A program made the translations under genes and the position numbers. The notes under the pieces were generated by a model that saw only the letters and a program-made list of their open reading frames with translations, was not told the origin of the DNA and did not search any database. DNA of 64,000 nucleotides, taken from assembly GCA_030549495.1 (NCBI GenBank), contig JAUIRK010000903.1, positions 744,001 through 808,000 on the forward strand. The letters are read 5' to 3'. Of the stretch, positions 1 to 13,200 are shown in pieces; position 1 is the first letter of the stretch; every line of letters starts with the position of its first letter. The DNA is from Nectonema munidae (lineage: Eukaryota; Nematomorpha; Nectonematoida; Nectonematidae).

Positions 1-1040
1 ACATTTTCATATCAACTTTTCTTTTTTCAAACTTCACCAGACTTGATTTGCTACTTGCATACTTTTTAATTTTTTCCAGAATTGTTGTCTGTTCTTCAAT
101 TAATTTACATCAACTTGCATTTTAAGTTTTCGTATTTTCTTAAAACTTATCTTGAATAAAGGCTAGGATTGTTAGGCTTGAATAAAGAAATAGTTCCTTA
201 CCTTGCATATGTTTTTTGATCGAGAAAGGATTTTACAATGTTTTGCATATCTTCTTCTTGGTTACGCTTCCTTTTTATTTCATTAAGTTACTTTTGTCCA
301 CATTTTGAAGGATGGGAGAATTCATTTTATTAATTTAAATTTTATAAATATGAGATAAATTAACTTTCATATATTTCTTTCAAGCTAGAATGCCTACATT
401 TAACATCTCTGCTATCAGTTTTTCAAAAGCATATTATTTTTTATCAGTAATCTCTCAGGTTGGTAACTGATGAAACCTGCCCTGTACTTTGGGCTGTACT
501 GCTCCTTTTTTAATTTGTTATCTATTATTGAATTGATATTTTTGGGCAAAAAAGTTTTACATGTCTTATTTTCTTTTGATCGATATGTTTCCATAATTCC
601 TTCATTTTTCATCTATTTGCGAAAGTGTAAGGCATCTTATATTCTGTCGTGTATCTAATTTTAATTCAGTTCTTCAAATTTTTAACAAAAAAATTAATTT
701 ATCTAAAATTACAGTTTTATGTTAATTAGATCTTTTTTTAATATTTTTTCAAAAATTAATGCAAATTATATTATACAAGGTGGCCAAAAAACTTGGTCTC
801 AGTAAAGGGGATCTCAGAAAACCCTGAATGTAAAATCTGGTTTCAATAAAATGGGTCCAGAAAAGGAATGACAAAATGGTGGCCAAAAATGTTTATAATT
901 TTTTAAAATTTATTTATTAAAGAGAATCTTTATGATTTTAATTAGCAGTCTTTCAAGAATAATTCTAGACAAGATATCTCAAAAATTCAACTTTGATGCT
1001 TCCATCGTACTTTAGCTATTTTACCCATAACTCATATACA
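1..1040. other. AT-rich non-coding sequence
   Basis: No conserved coding segment, RNA gene or clear repeat boundary was seen. Short open frames on both strands look random. This may be a CPSF1 intron, since the N-terminal exons were not found in the window. Confidence 0.5.
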
Positions 1041-1263
1041 GTGATGCTTTACTAATCCCACAATTTAATATATCCGACCTTTTTTTTGTATTTCTTCATT
1101 TTAATTTTGTACTATTTTTCTATTTTTTAATCCGATAAATTTTGGTTCCGACTACGGCATACTTTTTTAATTCCATGTATATACGACTAACCTATATAGA
1201 TTACTTTTTAATCTGACTTTTCAAAAATTTTTAGATTTAATATTATAGATTATTATTATTTAA

Positions 1264-1466
1264 ATTATGTTTACAACAAGAAATTTAAAAGATGAAGAAA
1301 TCGTTGAAATTGTTGCTCCAGAGTTGTAGTTCTATTGGAAATGATGAATCAAACTCTGATGCAGAGCCTCCGACATCCATTAAAGAAATGCGGTGTGGAG
1401 CAATAAAATTTTGTGAAGAAAATGAAGCTTTATCCCAATTTTTTAATTTTAAATCAAGTGAATAAA
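1264..1466 (+). pseudogene. Transposase C-terminal remnant, pogo/Tigger-like
   Basis: One frame reads DEEIVEIVAPEL then a stop. After a frame change, SIKEMRCGAIKFCEENEALS and QFFNFKSSE-stop follow. An acidic linker and a short helix rich in Glu and Asn is typical of the tail of pogo/Tigger DDE transposases. Possible inverted termini lie nearby (TCCGACC near 1073, AGTCCGACCGGATTAACC near 1584). The fragment is small, so the family call is tentative. Confidence 0.4.
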
Positions 1467-1981
1467 AAAAGTGAAAAAGAATGAAATAAGTTAGTATAGA
1501 GAAGTTTTTAGTATAAATTTCAATAAAATTTCCAATTGTTAAAAATTTCTTTTTGTTTTGAAATTTTCAATGTAAAATTTTTTAGTCCGACCGGATTAAC
1601 CAATCATCCCCAAATTTTCTAAGAATCAATTTTCATAGACGTAGTTTACTTATTTTTTTTACGAAAATGTATTGATATTTTTATAACTTATTTTATTAGC
1701 CATTCTAAAGCATTTTTAGAAGACATGATCACTTTTCTTCATTTTCGTAATTTAATATTCCATTTGAATTTGAGACCGAGTAGCAGCATTATGCAACTAT
1801 CTTCTCGCTTACTCTTCTTATAGACAACCAAAAGACATTGATGAATAGTGAAGCTTAATGAAATAATTTATTTATGGATGAAATGGACGAGCTTGGTGTT
1901 TACACACAAGCACACCAATATCTTGCCTAAAACGACCACAATAAACACACGATGCGTAGTACATTTGTATTATGAAGCAGA

Positions 1982-2241
1982 AATTTCTTATAGGGGGGGG
2001 GGGTCTATTTAATTTTTTTTTCAATTTTGCTAAAAGACTTCAGAGAATACGACAGCTGTATTATGTCTTTTAGAATCACTAATTACCTGCTTTCATATTT
2101 TTAACATTATTTTGCCCTGATTAAATTGCAAAAAAATTTTTTTATACATATAAGGGTATACATTAGTATGGGTAATTTTCGTGGCCATTTTTCATCGGCG
2201 GCCCATGAGCGCCCCCCCCCCCCCCATTGGATCCGCCACTG
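1982..2241. mobile_element. Short hAT-like non-autonomous element with poly-G/poly-C arms
   Basis: The right end reads GGATCCGCCACTG, the reverse of a CAGTGGCGGATCC hAT-type terminus, and borders a run of 14 C (2212-2225). The left end carries a run of 11 G (1993-2003). GAAGCAG occurs immediately outside both ends (1974-1980 and 2242-2248), consistent with an 8-bp hAT target duplication differing at one position. Confidence 0.55.
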
Positions 2242-3050
2242 GAAGCAGGCTATCGTATTTTTATAAAGTACACTCTCTTCATTAACCGGTTAAAAAGTAG
2301 CAAATCAGCACTTTCAATGACCCATAGTCAATTACTTTTCTTTGAAAGGAGAGATGCAGCGGCACTGAACGCGTGTTCTATTAAATATGCATAGAATTTA
2401 TTCCACAGTTCACGGTGAAGGTCAGAAATTTTTTAAGCAGCTAAAATCTTGGTATGATTAACAACTTTGAAGCCAAGGTCTAGTGCTTTCTATGACATGC
2501 CTTTACTCGATTTGATCTAAAATCAATCAACCTAAAATTGTTTATCTTACAAACTAACTTACTAATACACTTAACTATACGACGAAATATTTATTGGAAT
2601 AAAGTAATCAACTTACTCACTCAATAACTAACAACTAGAGAGAACACCGACTTAGTGTTAACATAAGACATCCGTGCAAAAAAATGAGCAATTTGGAATA
2701 ATCCAAAATCAAACGCTCACAACGTGGAATATTTGTAGGGTGAAGCGCGAAATTTTTTAAAATTGTATTTACTCTAAAAAAAAATTATTTAGAAATTTGG
2801 TTTAAGCATGTACCATTTCAAAAAAAATAAATTTTTTTATTTCTATTAATAAAAAATGAAAAAAAATATGAATAATGGCCAAAATTTAATATTTTTATTT
2901 CTTATGTAAAATACCTCAAAATAGCCAGCTTGTCTTAAAGAAGATTTTAAGACGTAATTTCATTTTATTTAGGAATGCATGTCATGGCACGTATACAATT
3001 GAAAACAAAATTTAAAAATATTATGTGCTAAATATAAAAAATGCACTAAA
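2242..3050. other. Intergenic or intronic AT-rich stretch
   Basis: No coding match or repeat structure was recognised. Confidence 0.4.
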
Positions 3051-3051
3051 T

Positions 3052-3410
3052 CAGTGTTTCCTAAACCTTTTCTACCCAAGACATTTTTCCAAGAAACGCC
3101 TTACATTATTTACTTTTAAAATATATTTTGTTTCAAAATAAAAAATTGAATATATTCTAACATTATCTATACTCTTGTTCATTACTTAACATTTTATTTA
3201 TAGCACTAGTGACTTTCAATAGTAGTACGGGAATCAAATTTTTTTTTATATCCAATATTTATTCCTACTTTTAAAATCCAAAATATTACTATCAGGGTTG
3301 TCCAAACCCCGGCCCCGGGCCGCGCCCCCTGGGCGGCGGTAAATTTAAATTAGTTTTTTATTTTTGGTTTAAAAAGGTTTTTGTGAGGGGGGGGGGGGGG
3401 GGGGGATATA
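3052..3410. mobile_element. Two adjacent hAT-type terminal sequences
   Basis: CAGTGTTTCCTAAACC begins at about 3052 and CAGGGTTGTCCAAACCCCGG at about 3295, both resembling common hAT terminal repeats. The second is followed by a GC-rich patch and a run of 19 G (3387-3405). Matching right ends were not identified, so these are partial copies. Confidence 0.4.
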
Positions 3411-4065
3411 AATCATACAAAATATTTCCTTGTTTCAATCATGGGAAAATTTTAATACCCAGTACTTGTTATTCGTAAGTTTTCACAGCGCCCTAAGATT
3501 TTCAAAACGTTATTTTTGGGGCGTTACTGTCCACTATTAAATAAAGTCCTACAAAGCGAGGTATTCCTGTATATCGATATAATCGATACTTCATGGAATA
3601 CAGAAATGTATTAGAATTAGTTTTGGTACTATTTTGTACTTCAATGAATGAAACCATAATTTTGACATTTGACGGGCTAACACTTACAGAAGCTTTCCTA
3701 ATATATCTTTTATTATTGACTAAATTTCTTTATTTCTTAATTAAAAATAATTAAGATTATTATCAATATTGCTGTTCATATATCGCGTTATGCTATAAAA
3801 CGCAGTAGATACATTTTATCAGTGATTTTTCTTTTACGTTTGGCTGCTACCTCTTAAATGTCTTGATTTAAAACAAATAAGCATGAGTTAATCTTCTTCA
3901 TCGGGTTTTATATAACTAGAAGCAGTCCACTTTATTTTATGGAACCCTCGTGTATCATTGCGCCTGAAAAGGTAGTTAATCCAACACAAAAAGAATTTTT
4001 CTAATTTAATGACTTATTTTCTCTTTCAACAAATTTTTTACACTTTCTTTCCTTCTTTGCTTTAG

Positions 4066-4232
4066 AGCTGTGCCATCACGACAATTTCAACTATAAAGAA
4101 TATTGCTCATATGTTTACTACTGACCTCAGTTCCGATGATGAAAGGCTTTTGGCGCAGTCTTCTTGTGACTCGGAAAAAGGAGTTGATGGATCGAGTGGT
4201 ACAGGATCATCTTTCTTCACTACACGCATCAA
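4066..4232 (+). CDS. CPSF1: CPSF1 exon a
   Basis: A long pyrimidine tract ends in the acceptor TTTAG at 4065, and the donor AA|GTATGT follows 4232. The exon starts in phase 0 and ends in phase 2. It encodes a stretch containing HMFTTD, which matches the conserved GMFTTE of CPSF1, followed by an acidic, serine-rich linker (SSDDERLLAQ). It is the first exon of the gene that can be recognised in the window. Confidence 0.8.
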
Positions 4233-7200
4233 GTATGTGTTTTGGGGGTTGCTTCTTTAGTCATTGAGAAGAGTGTTTATAGGTCTTCAATTTTATAAGC
4301 TAGTTCAGCAAGCTGTAGCTGATAAATACGCCATTTTGATGCTAGGATTAATGCTATTAAGTCATAGTTATTTTCTAACCGATATTGACTGGAAGAAATT
4401 AAGGTTATTAAATATTTAAAATATTCCAAATTATTATTATTACTTTTATTTTTTTTACACATTATTTTTAAAGTGAAGTGACACAAAAGTAATTAGTTTA
4501 GATGAAGACAAGTACAATAAAAACGAATGTTTTTTTAAACACTTATGCGTGAGGCAAGAATGGAAATTGCACAAGTTATAAGAATAGTGTTAATCTTGAT
4601 AATATCTGTTTTTATAATTTAAGCTTTTTATAAAGAATTTTCACGAATCTTATACCTTACAAAAGCTTGTGAGTTGTTAATCAAGAAATGAAGTATTATT
4701 TTTAAATATAACATTATATCACAAGACCACACTGCACTTTTTTCCAATGTGAATATTTTAATATATATTCGAAATATATTTACCTTCATGAAAATGCTGT
4801 AGCAATAATAACTCATTCAATTATTCAGCCTGTATTCACCATGCGAAATTAGATGATTTTCAAAATAGCGAATTGAATCCTAAACGGAGAAGTTATTGAT
4901 ACGTTTTGTTGATATAAGTGCCAAAAAATGTCATTGAATCGGCCTTGAGAAAGAACTGTGGTAAATAATTTAGTTCAAGCAGTAATGAAATTGTACAAGG
5001 ATGTCAAGGCAAGAATACAAGCTGTTAATGAACACACTGAGGAATTTGATGTTGACCTAGGGGTTCATCAACAGTTTGTGTTTTCTCTTTTACTTCCAAA
5101 TGAGTTGGATGTGAAACAAAGGATAAGTTGTATGAACTACTGTCTGCAGACGATTTAGTTTTGCTAGCAGAAACGATAGAGAAGATAGAATTAAAATTAG
5201 GTAATAGGTATGAAGAAAAACATTTACTTTGTATTTCATCGTGTTAAAAGGATTCTCTTGTCACAAACCAAAAACCATTTTTCAGGTTGGAGATTTTATT
5301 ATTGATGATCAAAAGCTTTGTAGTTTGTGCGAATGTTTCAATAATAATATTATTTAAGGGGTAGTATATCCTTTTTGATTGATATTTTATGCATGTTTCA
5401 GGTCAAGAGTGGACATAGATGAAGATGAATTACTCTATGGTAATACTGACGTTGAGGAGTTGGATGCAAGAATATTTTGTAATCACGAGTCTGCATTCTT
5501 TTCTACTTCTGGAAGTGTTCAAAAATCCTTTGCGTATTTTTTCATTTTTCTAAGTATATGCGCCCTTGATTATGCCCATGTAAATATGGAAAAATTCGCC
5601 TTCCTCTCTTAGCTCTACGCGGACACTGTTCTCTGCATTTGAAAATTTAAAAAATTCGAATACAGTCTTAATTTTCTATTAAATAATATATACAATAAAC
5701 AAACAAAAGAATTATACAATTTGTTAAAAAACTATCTTATCTAAAAAACACATAAATTCAAGTTAAATATATTCTTCTCAAGAAATTTTCAATGTTGAAA
5801 AAACCTTTTGAAATATAATGTGAAAAAATTAATATGCAATGAGAGTAAAAGTCCCACTATCCGTCCTTGAACTTAATTGAAATTACTTAATTTTTTTCCT
5901 GGAGAAAGGAATATGCCTCAAAAATTTCTTTCAGTTTCTTCTTTTCTAATACAATTTCTTTTCTTCTTTGATAAAAAGTAGTATTTATTCTTAATGTAAT
6001 GCTATTTTTGACTTTACTATTTTTGATATACTCGTTCTAAAGCCAATTAATATGCGTATTATACTCATTATTTTTTGTTCAGGCAAAAAATGTTCACGTT
6101 TGAATTAGAGCTCATTTTCTTTAAAATACCTGATTTTCCCTTTTTATCTATAACTTTTTGAACATTTCTAACCCAAAATTTTCGTTTAATTCCTTACTTG
6201 AACTTTATTTTTTCCTTCCAGTAGGTCTATAAATATATTTCATATCATATTTGACTTGAAAAAAATGATTAATAAAATACCTTTGCAGGTGCAATAGGAA
6301 GGCCCCAGACTCCTTTGCAATAAAAGGAAGCTATACGAAAAGCATATCAACAATCCCTCCATACATTTGGATACCTTAAATTTTAATTGAATGAATTATA
6401 AGATTTTAGCTTCATATGAAAGCTTTTTATCTTCCACCATTCAAAAATAATGGAGAAGTGAAAAGTAAAAGGCATCGAAAGGATTTATATAAAGATTCAT
6501 GCATATACTTACATTCCATTCTTAAATTACAAAGTGTGCAACGATCGGCCAACATCTTTTTTATTCATCTTTTCTTTACCGTCTAATTTGTTTATGATGC
6601 CTTTCTGAGCGTGACTTCTAGGAAAAGGTTAGAAAAGGACTCCGAAAAAGGTTAGAAGATGACTATTATGTAATCAAAAATCTACTTACCTTTCATCCTT
6701 CTTTTGAAAATAACTTTTATACATCTCATCTCCACCGACAAAATCAGTGTTTGATAAATCAGCTTGAGTGAAGTTATTTGTTGGCACAGAGGTCTCAACC
6801 TTAATTTTAATGATTCTTTGTTTTGCAAAAGAATCAATATTATTTTCTTTTAAATCGACGAAATCTTCCATTTGAAAACTGTATATGTCATTCCTGATTC
6901 ATTTTGAATTTTCTTTGTGTGTAATCATTGAACAATAGGATAAAATGAAATAAATAAATATACAACCTCAAATTAGATTTTATGATAGAATTCAACCAAT
7001 GCTATGTCCTTAATAAGTTAAAGGAATGTATTAACAAAGAAGTATGATTGACGATATTATCAATTTCTATCTTTAAAGTAGAAGAAACATTAATATTATA
7101 TTAATGCACGAGAGAACATCTCCCCGTAATTTATCGTTTTCAAAATTAGAAAAAATAATTTTTTTAACTATTTTTTTGATAACATGAAACCAAACTTGTT

Positions 7201-10200
7201 AAATTAAAACTAATATGAGGTCATTAAAATGTTTTCTTATTACGTGCTTAGAATTTATGTTAAAATGGGATAAAGAAAACTTTTCATATAAACACTCAAT
7301 TGGAAATTTTGGTTCATTCTCGTGAAGTAATTTGTAATGCTCGGCTACTTTTGAATGGCTTCTAAGATTTATTGAACAGAATTTGCAAGAAAACGTTGCT
7401 TCTAACTCATTTAATCTTAAAAGTAAAACAAGTTACAACTTAAAAAATTATGATTAAGCGGTGTAAAGAATTTCATACCTAGATACATAAATAGTTTTAT
7501 GTTACCTCAAAACTAAAATCAAAGACCTGTGATATGTTTTTTGGGAACCAAGGTCTTCTAAAAATTTAAGGTTTTTAAAGGAAATTTTAGTATAAATGAG
7601 TCAAAAAAGTAAAGCAAATCTTTGAAATTAGATTTAGTTTAAAGTCTAAATAATCAATAAACTGCTATCATCCACCCTTATATAAAATTAATCTTCCCCT
7701 TAATAAAAACCCCTTTTATCTTTAAAAAATAGGACCAAACAATGGAAATGTGAGAAGCCACGCTCAAAATCATCCTTGATCCCATTTTTTCCAAACTTAT
7801 TCTTGCCTTACCCCATTTTAAATAAAAACGTCGGATCCTTGCCTCATAAGAATTATTGAGGAATTCATAAAGAACATAACTTTTTGGGATTATAGTTATA
7901 ACTAAAAATTTCAAATATTTCCACTTTATTATGATTGAGTAGTTCAGTGATTGAACGAATTTTGAGACTCAAAACATAGGAATCCTGGATATTTCTTGTT
8001 TTCCTCTCTCAGGGGAAAGGGGTGGAGTGAACCACCATTTTTTAGAACTATTCGTCCAAGGATTGTTATCAACTCTTTTCAAGCTACATGTTCCACGAAA
8101 TAAAAATAGTTTGTTTTAAGTCGTATGAAAATTCATTCAAGGCGATTAGATTTAATCTCTCTATTGATGATAACTAGAAATCGGACGGAGAAGTTGAGTT
8201 GTTCAAAATTTTGTTGGAATATGTTGCTTTCATACCTTAAAGCTCTGCTTTGGCTATATCATTTATGTAATATCATTATTGTATGCATGTGCTGGTAGAA
8301 ATGGCGGATCTAAGACAAGTTTTTGCGCTTTTCCGAAATCTACAACTTTCGATGATGATAGTGACAACTCCACATGGCTTGTTTTGGCTCGCATTAATGG
8401 ATATCTTGAAGTATGACAATTTTTTTATTTTTTGACAAAAAAGCCGGTCTCCAAGAATTCAGATACCAATACTTTTGAACATATGCCTCGTAACAATATT
8501 TGGAAAATTTCTTACATGATATTTTATTCTACATGACAACTTGCTGCTAATTTTTGAAAAGGTTAATAAAAATAACCTACGTTAGCTTTGCATTTCACAC
8601 GATGCTATATTTTAACTACTATTTTCCTCTTTTTATACCTTTATTTAAGTCCATCCTCTATTTCTAACAAGTATTTTTATCCTAACAATTTGGAATGCTA
8701 TATTATTTTAAAATCAAAATTTATTGATTCTACTATCTTTTGATATAGATTTAACTAGTTACTTAATTAATAACGATATATTTTTAATAATTACCACCTT
8801 TTAATTAACAATTCCAAAATGATCGTAGAAATTGAGGGCTGAAAGTGAGTTTATAAACCGCACTTTATTTGATATTCATGTTAATTCCTTTCAAATCTAG
8901 AGATATAATTTAATATCTCTAAATTATTATTCAATAAATCAAATATATAATTAAAACTAAAAAGAAAAATATAAAATCAATATTCTTTTAATCTTTTTTG
9001 AAACCTGCCTCTTCATAATGATCAATAATTTCAATAAACACCAGATCCTTTATAACGTGGATGGCAACGTCCAAGTCACGTATGTGCGTTATAGCGGATC
9101 TTGTGGGACACATGTTTATGACCCCTTATAATATATGGGGTCCAATATAACTCATCCTGCGTTATGATGCATCCCGTGTTATAATGAATCTACTGATATA
9201 ACCAAAAAATAAAATTTAATTAAAGAATGATGTTTAAATAAATGATATCTTTTTCAGTGAGCGATCCAAAAATTAAGGTAAAAACACTTGAAACGAGAAA
9301 ATCTTCTTATTTCCAAGAATTTATTTAATATTAATCTCTCTGAAACAGATCCTTACATCCAATGTTATATCTCTATTTTAATCAATATATTTTTTTATAA
9401 TTATCATATCCAAATAAGCCATTCAAAAATGAAGTTACAGATTTGAAATTGAAAAATATTGTATTTTATTTGATATTCATGTCAATTTTAGAACCTCATA
9501 TGTTCATTCGATCAAAATGTTCTTTTAATGATTACTTTAACTGTTATTTAAAATCAATAGATAAATCAAAATATATTTTAATAATGTGAAGCCGTGTTTT
9601 TCCATTACATTCGGTTCCTGAAAAAAATAACGGATCTTCGAGACCGACTGATTATCGAAACAAAAATTAGCTGCCATAAGGAATATGTTCTCAAAAAAAC
9701 TCTATGGATGTTGAAGTTTACGGATCGTTTAAAGAAGGATTTTTGCAACTTTACTGTATCTTTAAAAATCTGTTGATTAGTAGTAACGTTTTTGGTATTC
9801 ATGTCAATTTTTTTGAAAGAACGTGTGCAACCAATCAAATTTAAAATAGTGGAAATGAGATCACATTAACTTTGTACTGGATAATGATAACTTTGTTTTA
9901 CAATGGTCTTTTTTGTTGATTGACAGATTTATAGCATGCCAGATTGTCTTCTTTCCTTTCAAGTGCCCGACTTCAGCCTCCGAATGAATACTTTGATTGA
10001 TGAGAGCGTCGGAAAGGCGAGTGTCCTCCGACAAAGAGCGAACGAACTGATGCGCGACTCTATTGAGAATTACGCCGAAATCAAGGAAAGCTTGAAGAGT
10101 TCTTACCTGATTAATGAAATTTTAATAACGTCTTTAGGTTTACTCCTTTTTTCATCTTTCAATAAATCTTTGCATTTTAATTCTCTTAACAGTAGAAAAG

Positions 10201-13200
10201 CCCATTATCAGTATAAAGTCTTCAAAACTGACACTGATTGAACCCGAAGCTTTGAATTTGGGCTTATTTTTCCATAAATAAGAGAATTTAAGCGAGAAGG
10301 CCATTTTGTCAATTTGGATATGATCAAAGTTATATCGTAAATACCTGGTTGTACAAGGTTCGCTATATTAATTCATGGCGCAAAATGTATATACGAAGTC
10401 CTTATGTGGTTGATTTGTTGCTTTGAATTTTCACATTAAATGAATGCGAACTGTGTGACCTTCAATCAATGAATTAATAATTCGTTCCTATCACTTTTGC
10501 TCTCATAATAGAACTCTTATTTTTTCATGATAAATCGTGAATATTTTTTATTTATTACCTTGACTTCAATGTACACATGTGTATGATAACATCTTATTAA
10601 ATATATAGAATTTGAATCACCTCTAGAACTTTTAAAACCAAGTATACCAAATACTTGTAAGTTGGGTAAATTATTTTTCAGCTACAGATATTTGTGTTTT
10701 ATTGCAACCATGGCAAAAAAATTCTTTTTCACATTTACGTTTCAGCAAAGAGTAAAAGCGATTTAATAGCTTGAACTAAGACAGCTGGAATTTTTGTTTT
10801 ATATATCTGTTATTCTTTATCAAAAATATGCCTTTTTTATGTGTAGAGTTAATTCATGCTTCGAACAAAATACAAAGGTCCATATGGTGACCAACACATT
10901 CATTGCTGAGGCCCGAAGTTGTATTTTATTTTGTTAACTGGGCATGTCTATCTTACTTACTACAAATGTATTTTAAATTTGAAATGTTTGTTAAATTTCA
11001 CTAGAATAATTTGATGCCAAAAATTTTGGTATTTAGCGATGTGTATTTAAATTTTTCTGACTAATGGAGAAAAAATTCTCAGCTACAAACTTTTGACATA
11101 TTGTAATTACTATGTATTTTACGTTCAATTTTCCGTTTACATGAGAGTATGGCTCCTTCTATTTCTCTCTGAACTCAGTTTTCACAAAAAGTATTCAAAA
11201 AAACTTTTTTGGTTAAATCGGTTTTTATTTAACCCAAAAAAATATTTTGATATTTGGATAAATATTTAAATCTTGTAACATTTCGTCATGTTCATTTCAT
11301 GTTTATAGAAATATATATTTGTAGACAGTATGGTAAATGTGGAGTTCGATGGGAGGTTTTCATCGAAAAGAAGCAATATGACAGCTTGTGTCTAACTACC
11401 AGAAAGGGAACATTGGTGTTGGACGAAGCCCAGACCTCTTTATATAGAAGCCAGGCACTCCCCCGAGTAAAATACACTCAAACTGGTATTCCTTTTGGAA
11501 ATACTTAAAGGAATCCATCAAGCATAGTCTTTGAGAACAAAGAGTTTCCCAATCAGATGTTAATTGAGAGAAATTCAAACGTGTTGTATAAAAGTTGTTC
11601 GCTAAAATAGGGCTGATTGTATTTATAGCATTTCACACCGATAGCACATTCGTTAGAACTCGTAAAACACTATAACACATTTTTTTTACATTCAGGACGT
11701 TATCCTTTATATCTACATTACGAACATCACATTGTAAGGACACTAAATCTTTTATTATTTATATAATAACATTAAAAAGATATAAATATTAAACTATGAT
11801 ATTTCCATAGAAGGAACCTTCTTTCTTCTTATCATTTTGGAGACCATCCCAAGGAATCAGAATTGAAACCGACACAATTAGATTCGTTTAATTTTTCACT
11901 TGCTTTTTCCAAAAGTGAACTCTTCATCAAAGATTTTCGTTTTTAAAAAAATATTTTGAAGGATTTATCCTGTATAAATACAGGCTTAAATATTTATATT
12001 TTGCGTCATTTTTTCTAAAGAGTTAGAAATATTTTTTTCTTCATGTTTTTTGCGTTATTCTTTTTATTAAGAAAGAACTTAAGAGCGTCTTTAATTCTAT
12101 TTAATTAAATTTGTTATTTCCAAAAAAATTGATTAAAAGCTGAAAAACTGCAAAGATTTTTTTCCTTTAGAGATCTATTTGCTTTTTCGATGAAGAAGAA
12201 AGGTCCTTATCCTCTATTTTTATTCATTTTTTTCTGATGTATCTTGTTATCTGAGATTTTTTTATTAATCAGAAAGATTCTTTTTTCTACTTGATTAATA
12301 TTTTTAATTAATTGTGGCAATTAATTATGAGATTTAAATTTTATGACCATTATCTATAATATTAATTATTTTATGAAAGTTCTGGCCTTTTTAATAACAA
12401 AACCATTAATGTTTTGTTTTCAGGTTTTGTATCCCTCAAAAAATGCGCCCTTTAAGTGTATTAAATTTGTATAAACTTCCGATCGTTTAAAATTCTGTTA
12501 CTTTATACAAAGTGCATCGTTGTCATAAAAATTTAATGTTTAACGCGCGTTTAATTTTTAATCATTTCTCAAAGATGTCTTATTTTTCTTCATTAACTTT
12601 TTCAAACACTAAATTTATAATGGTTTACTTTTCCCATATTATGTCTATAATAATTAAAAAAATAAATTATGATTTTGTTTCTGATTTTTTACGAAAAATA
12701 TAAAAAATTGATCGTGTAAATAGTCAAAATATCAAAAAATTAAAATAGTACATGTCAAAGTAATATAAATTTAACAAATGAAAGACTAAAATTTAATAAA
12801 AGTTGAAGGAAACAACACAATTGCAAAAAGATAAAATAGAAAACAAGAGGGCAAAATAGAACTAAAAATGGTATATATTAGGGTTGGATCAAATACATTT
12901 GTGTTGTATTTAAATGCAAATTTGATGTATTTGAGTTTATATTTTTACGATATAGAACAAAAGTTTTGTATATGTATTTTTGGAATTTGAAGCAAAAATA
13001 TTTGGTGTATAAAAATCTCTATTTGATTTAACGATTAACTGGACAGAAAGGAGAACCATGATGTAGGAGTTAAGATGCTTATCAAGTATATCAAATGATT
13101 CATGCGTCTAACTTGAAAAACTATCACCCACGACTGCTAGTTACATTCCTAAAGAAATTATTTCATACAAATTCTTTTTATAAATATATTTAATAATATC

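Noticed and set aside
1..4065. Search for N-terminal CPSF1 exons
   Set aside because: No segment matched the propeller regions expected before the MFTTD block.
11254..11508. 84-codon open frame in a less AT-rich patch, with a TATATAAAG on the opposite strand
   Set aside because: No protein motif on either strand and no second feature of a promoter or LTR could be found.
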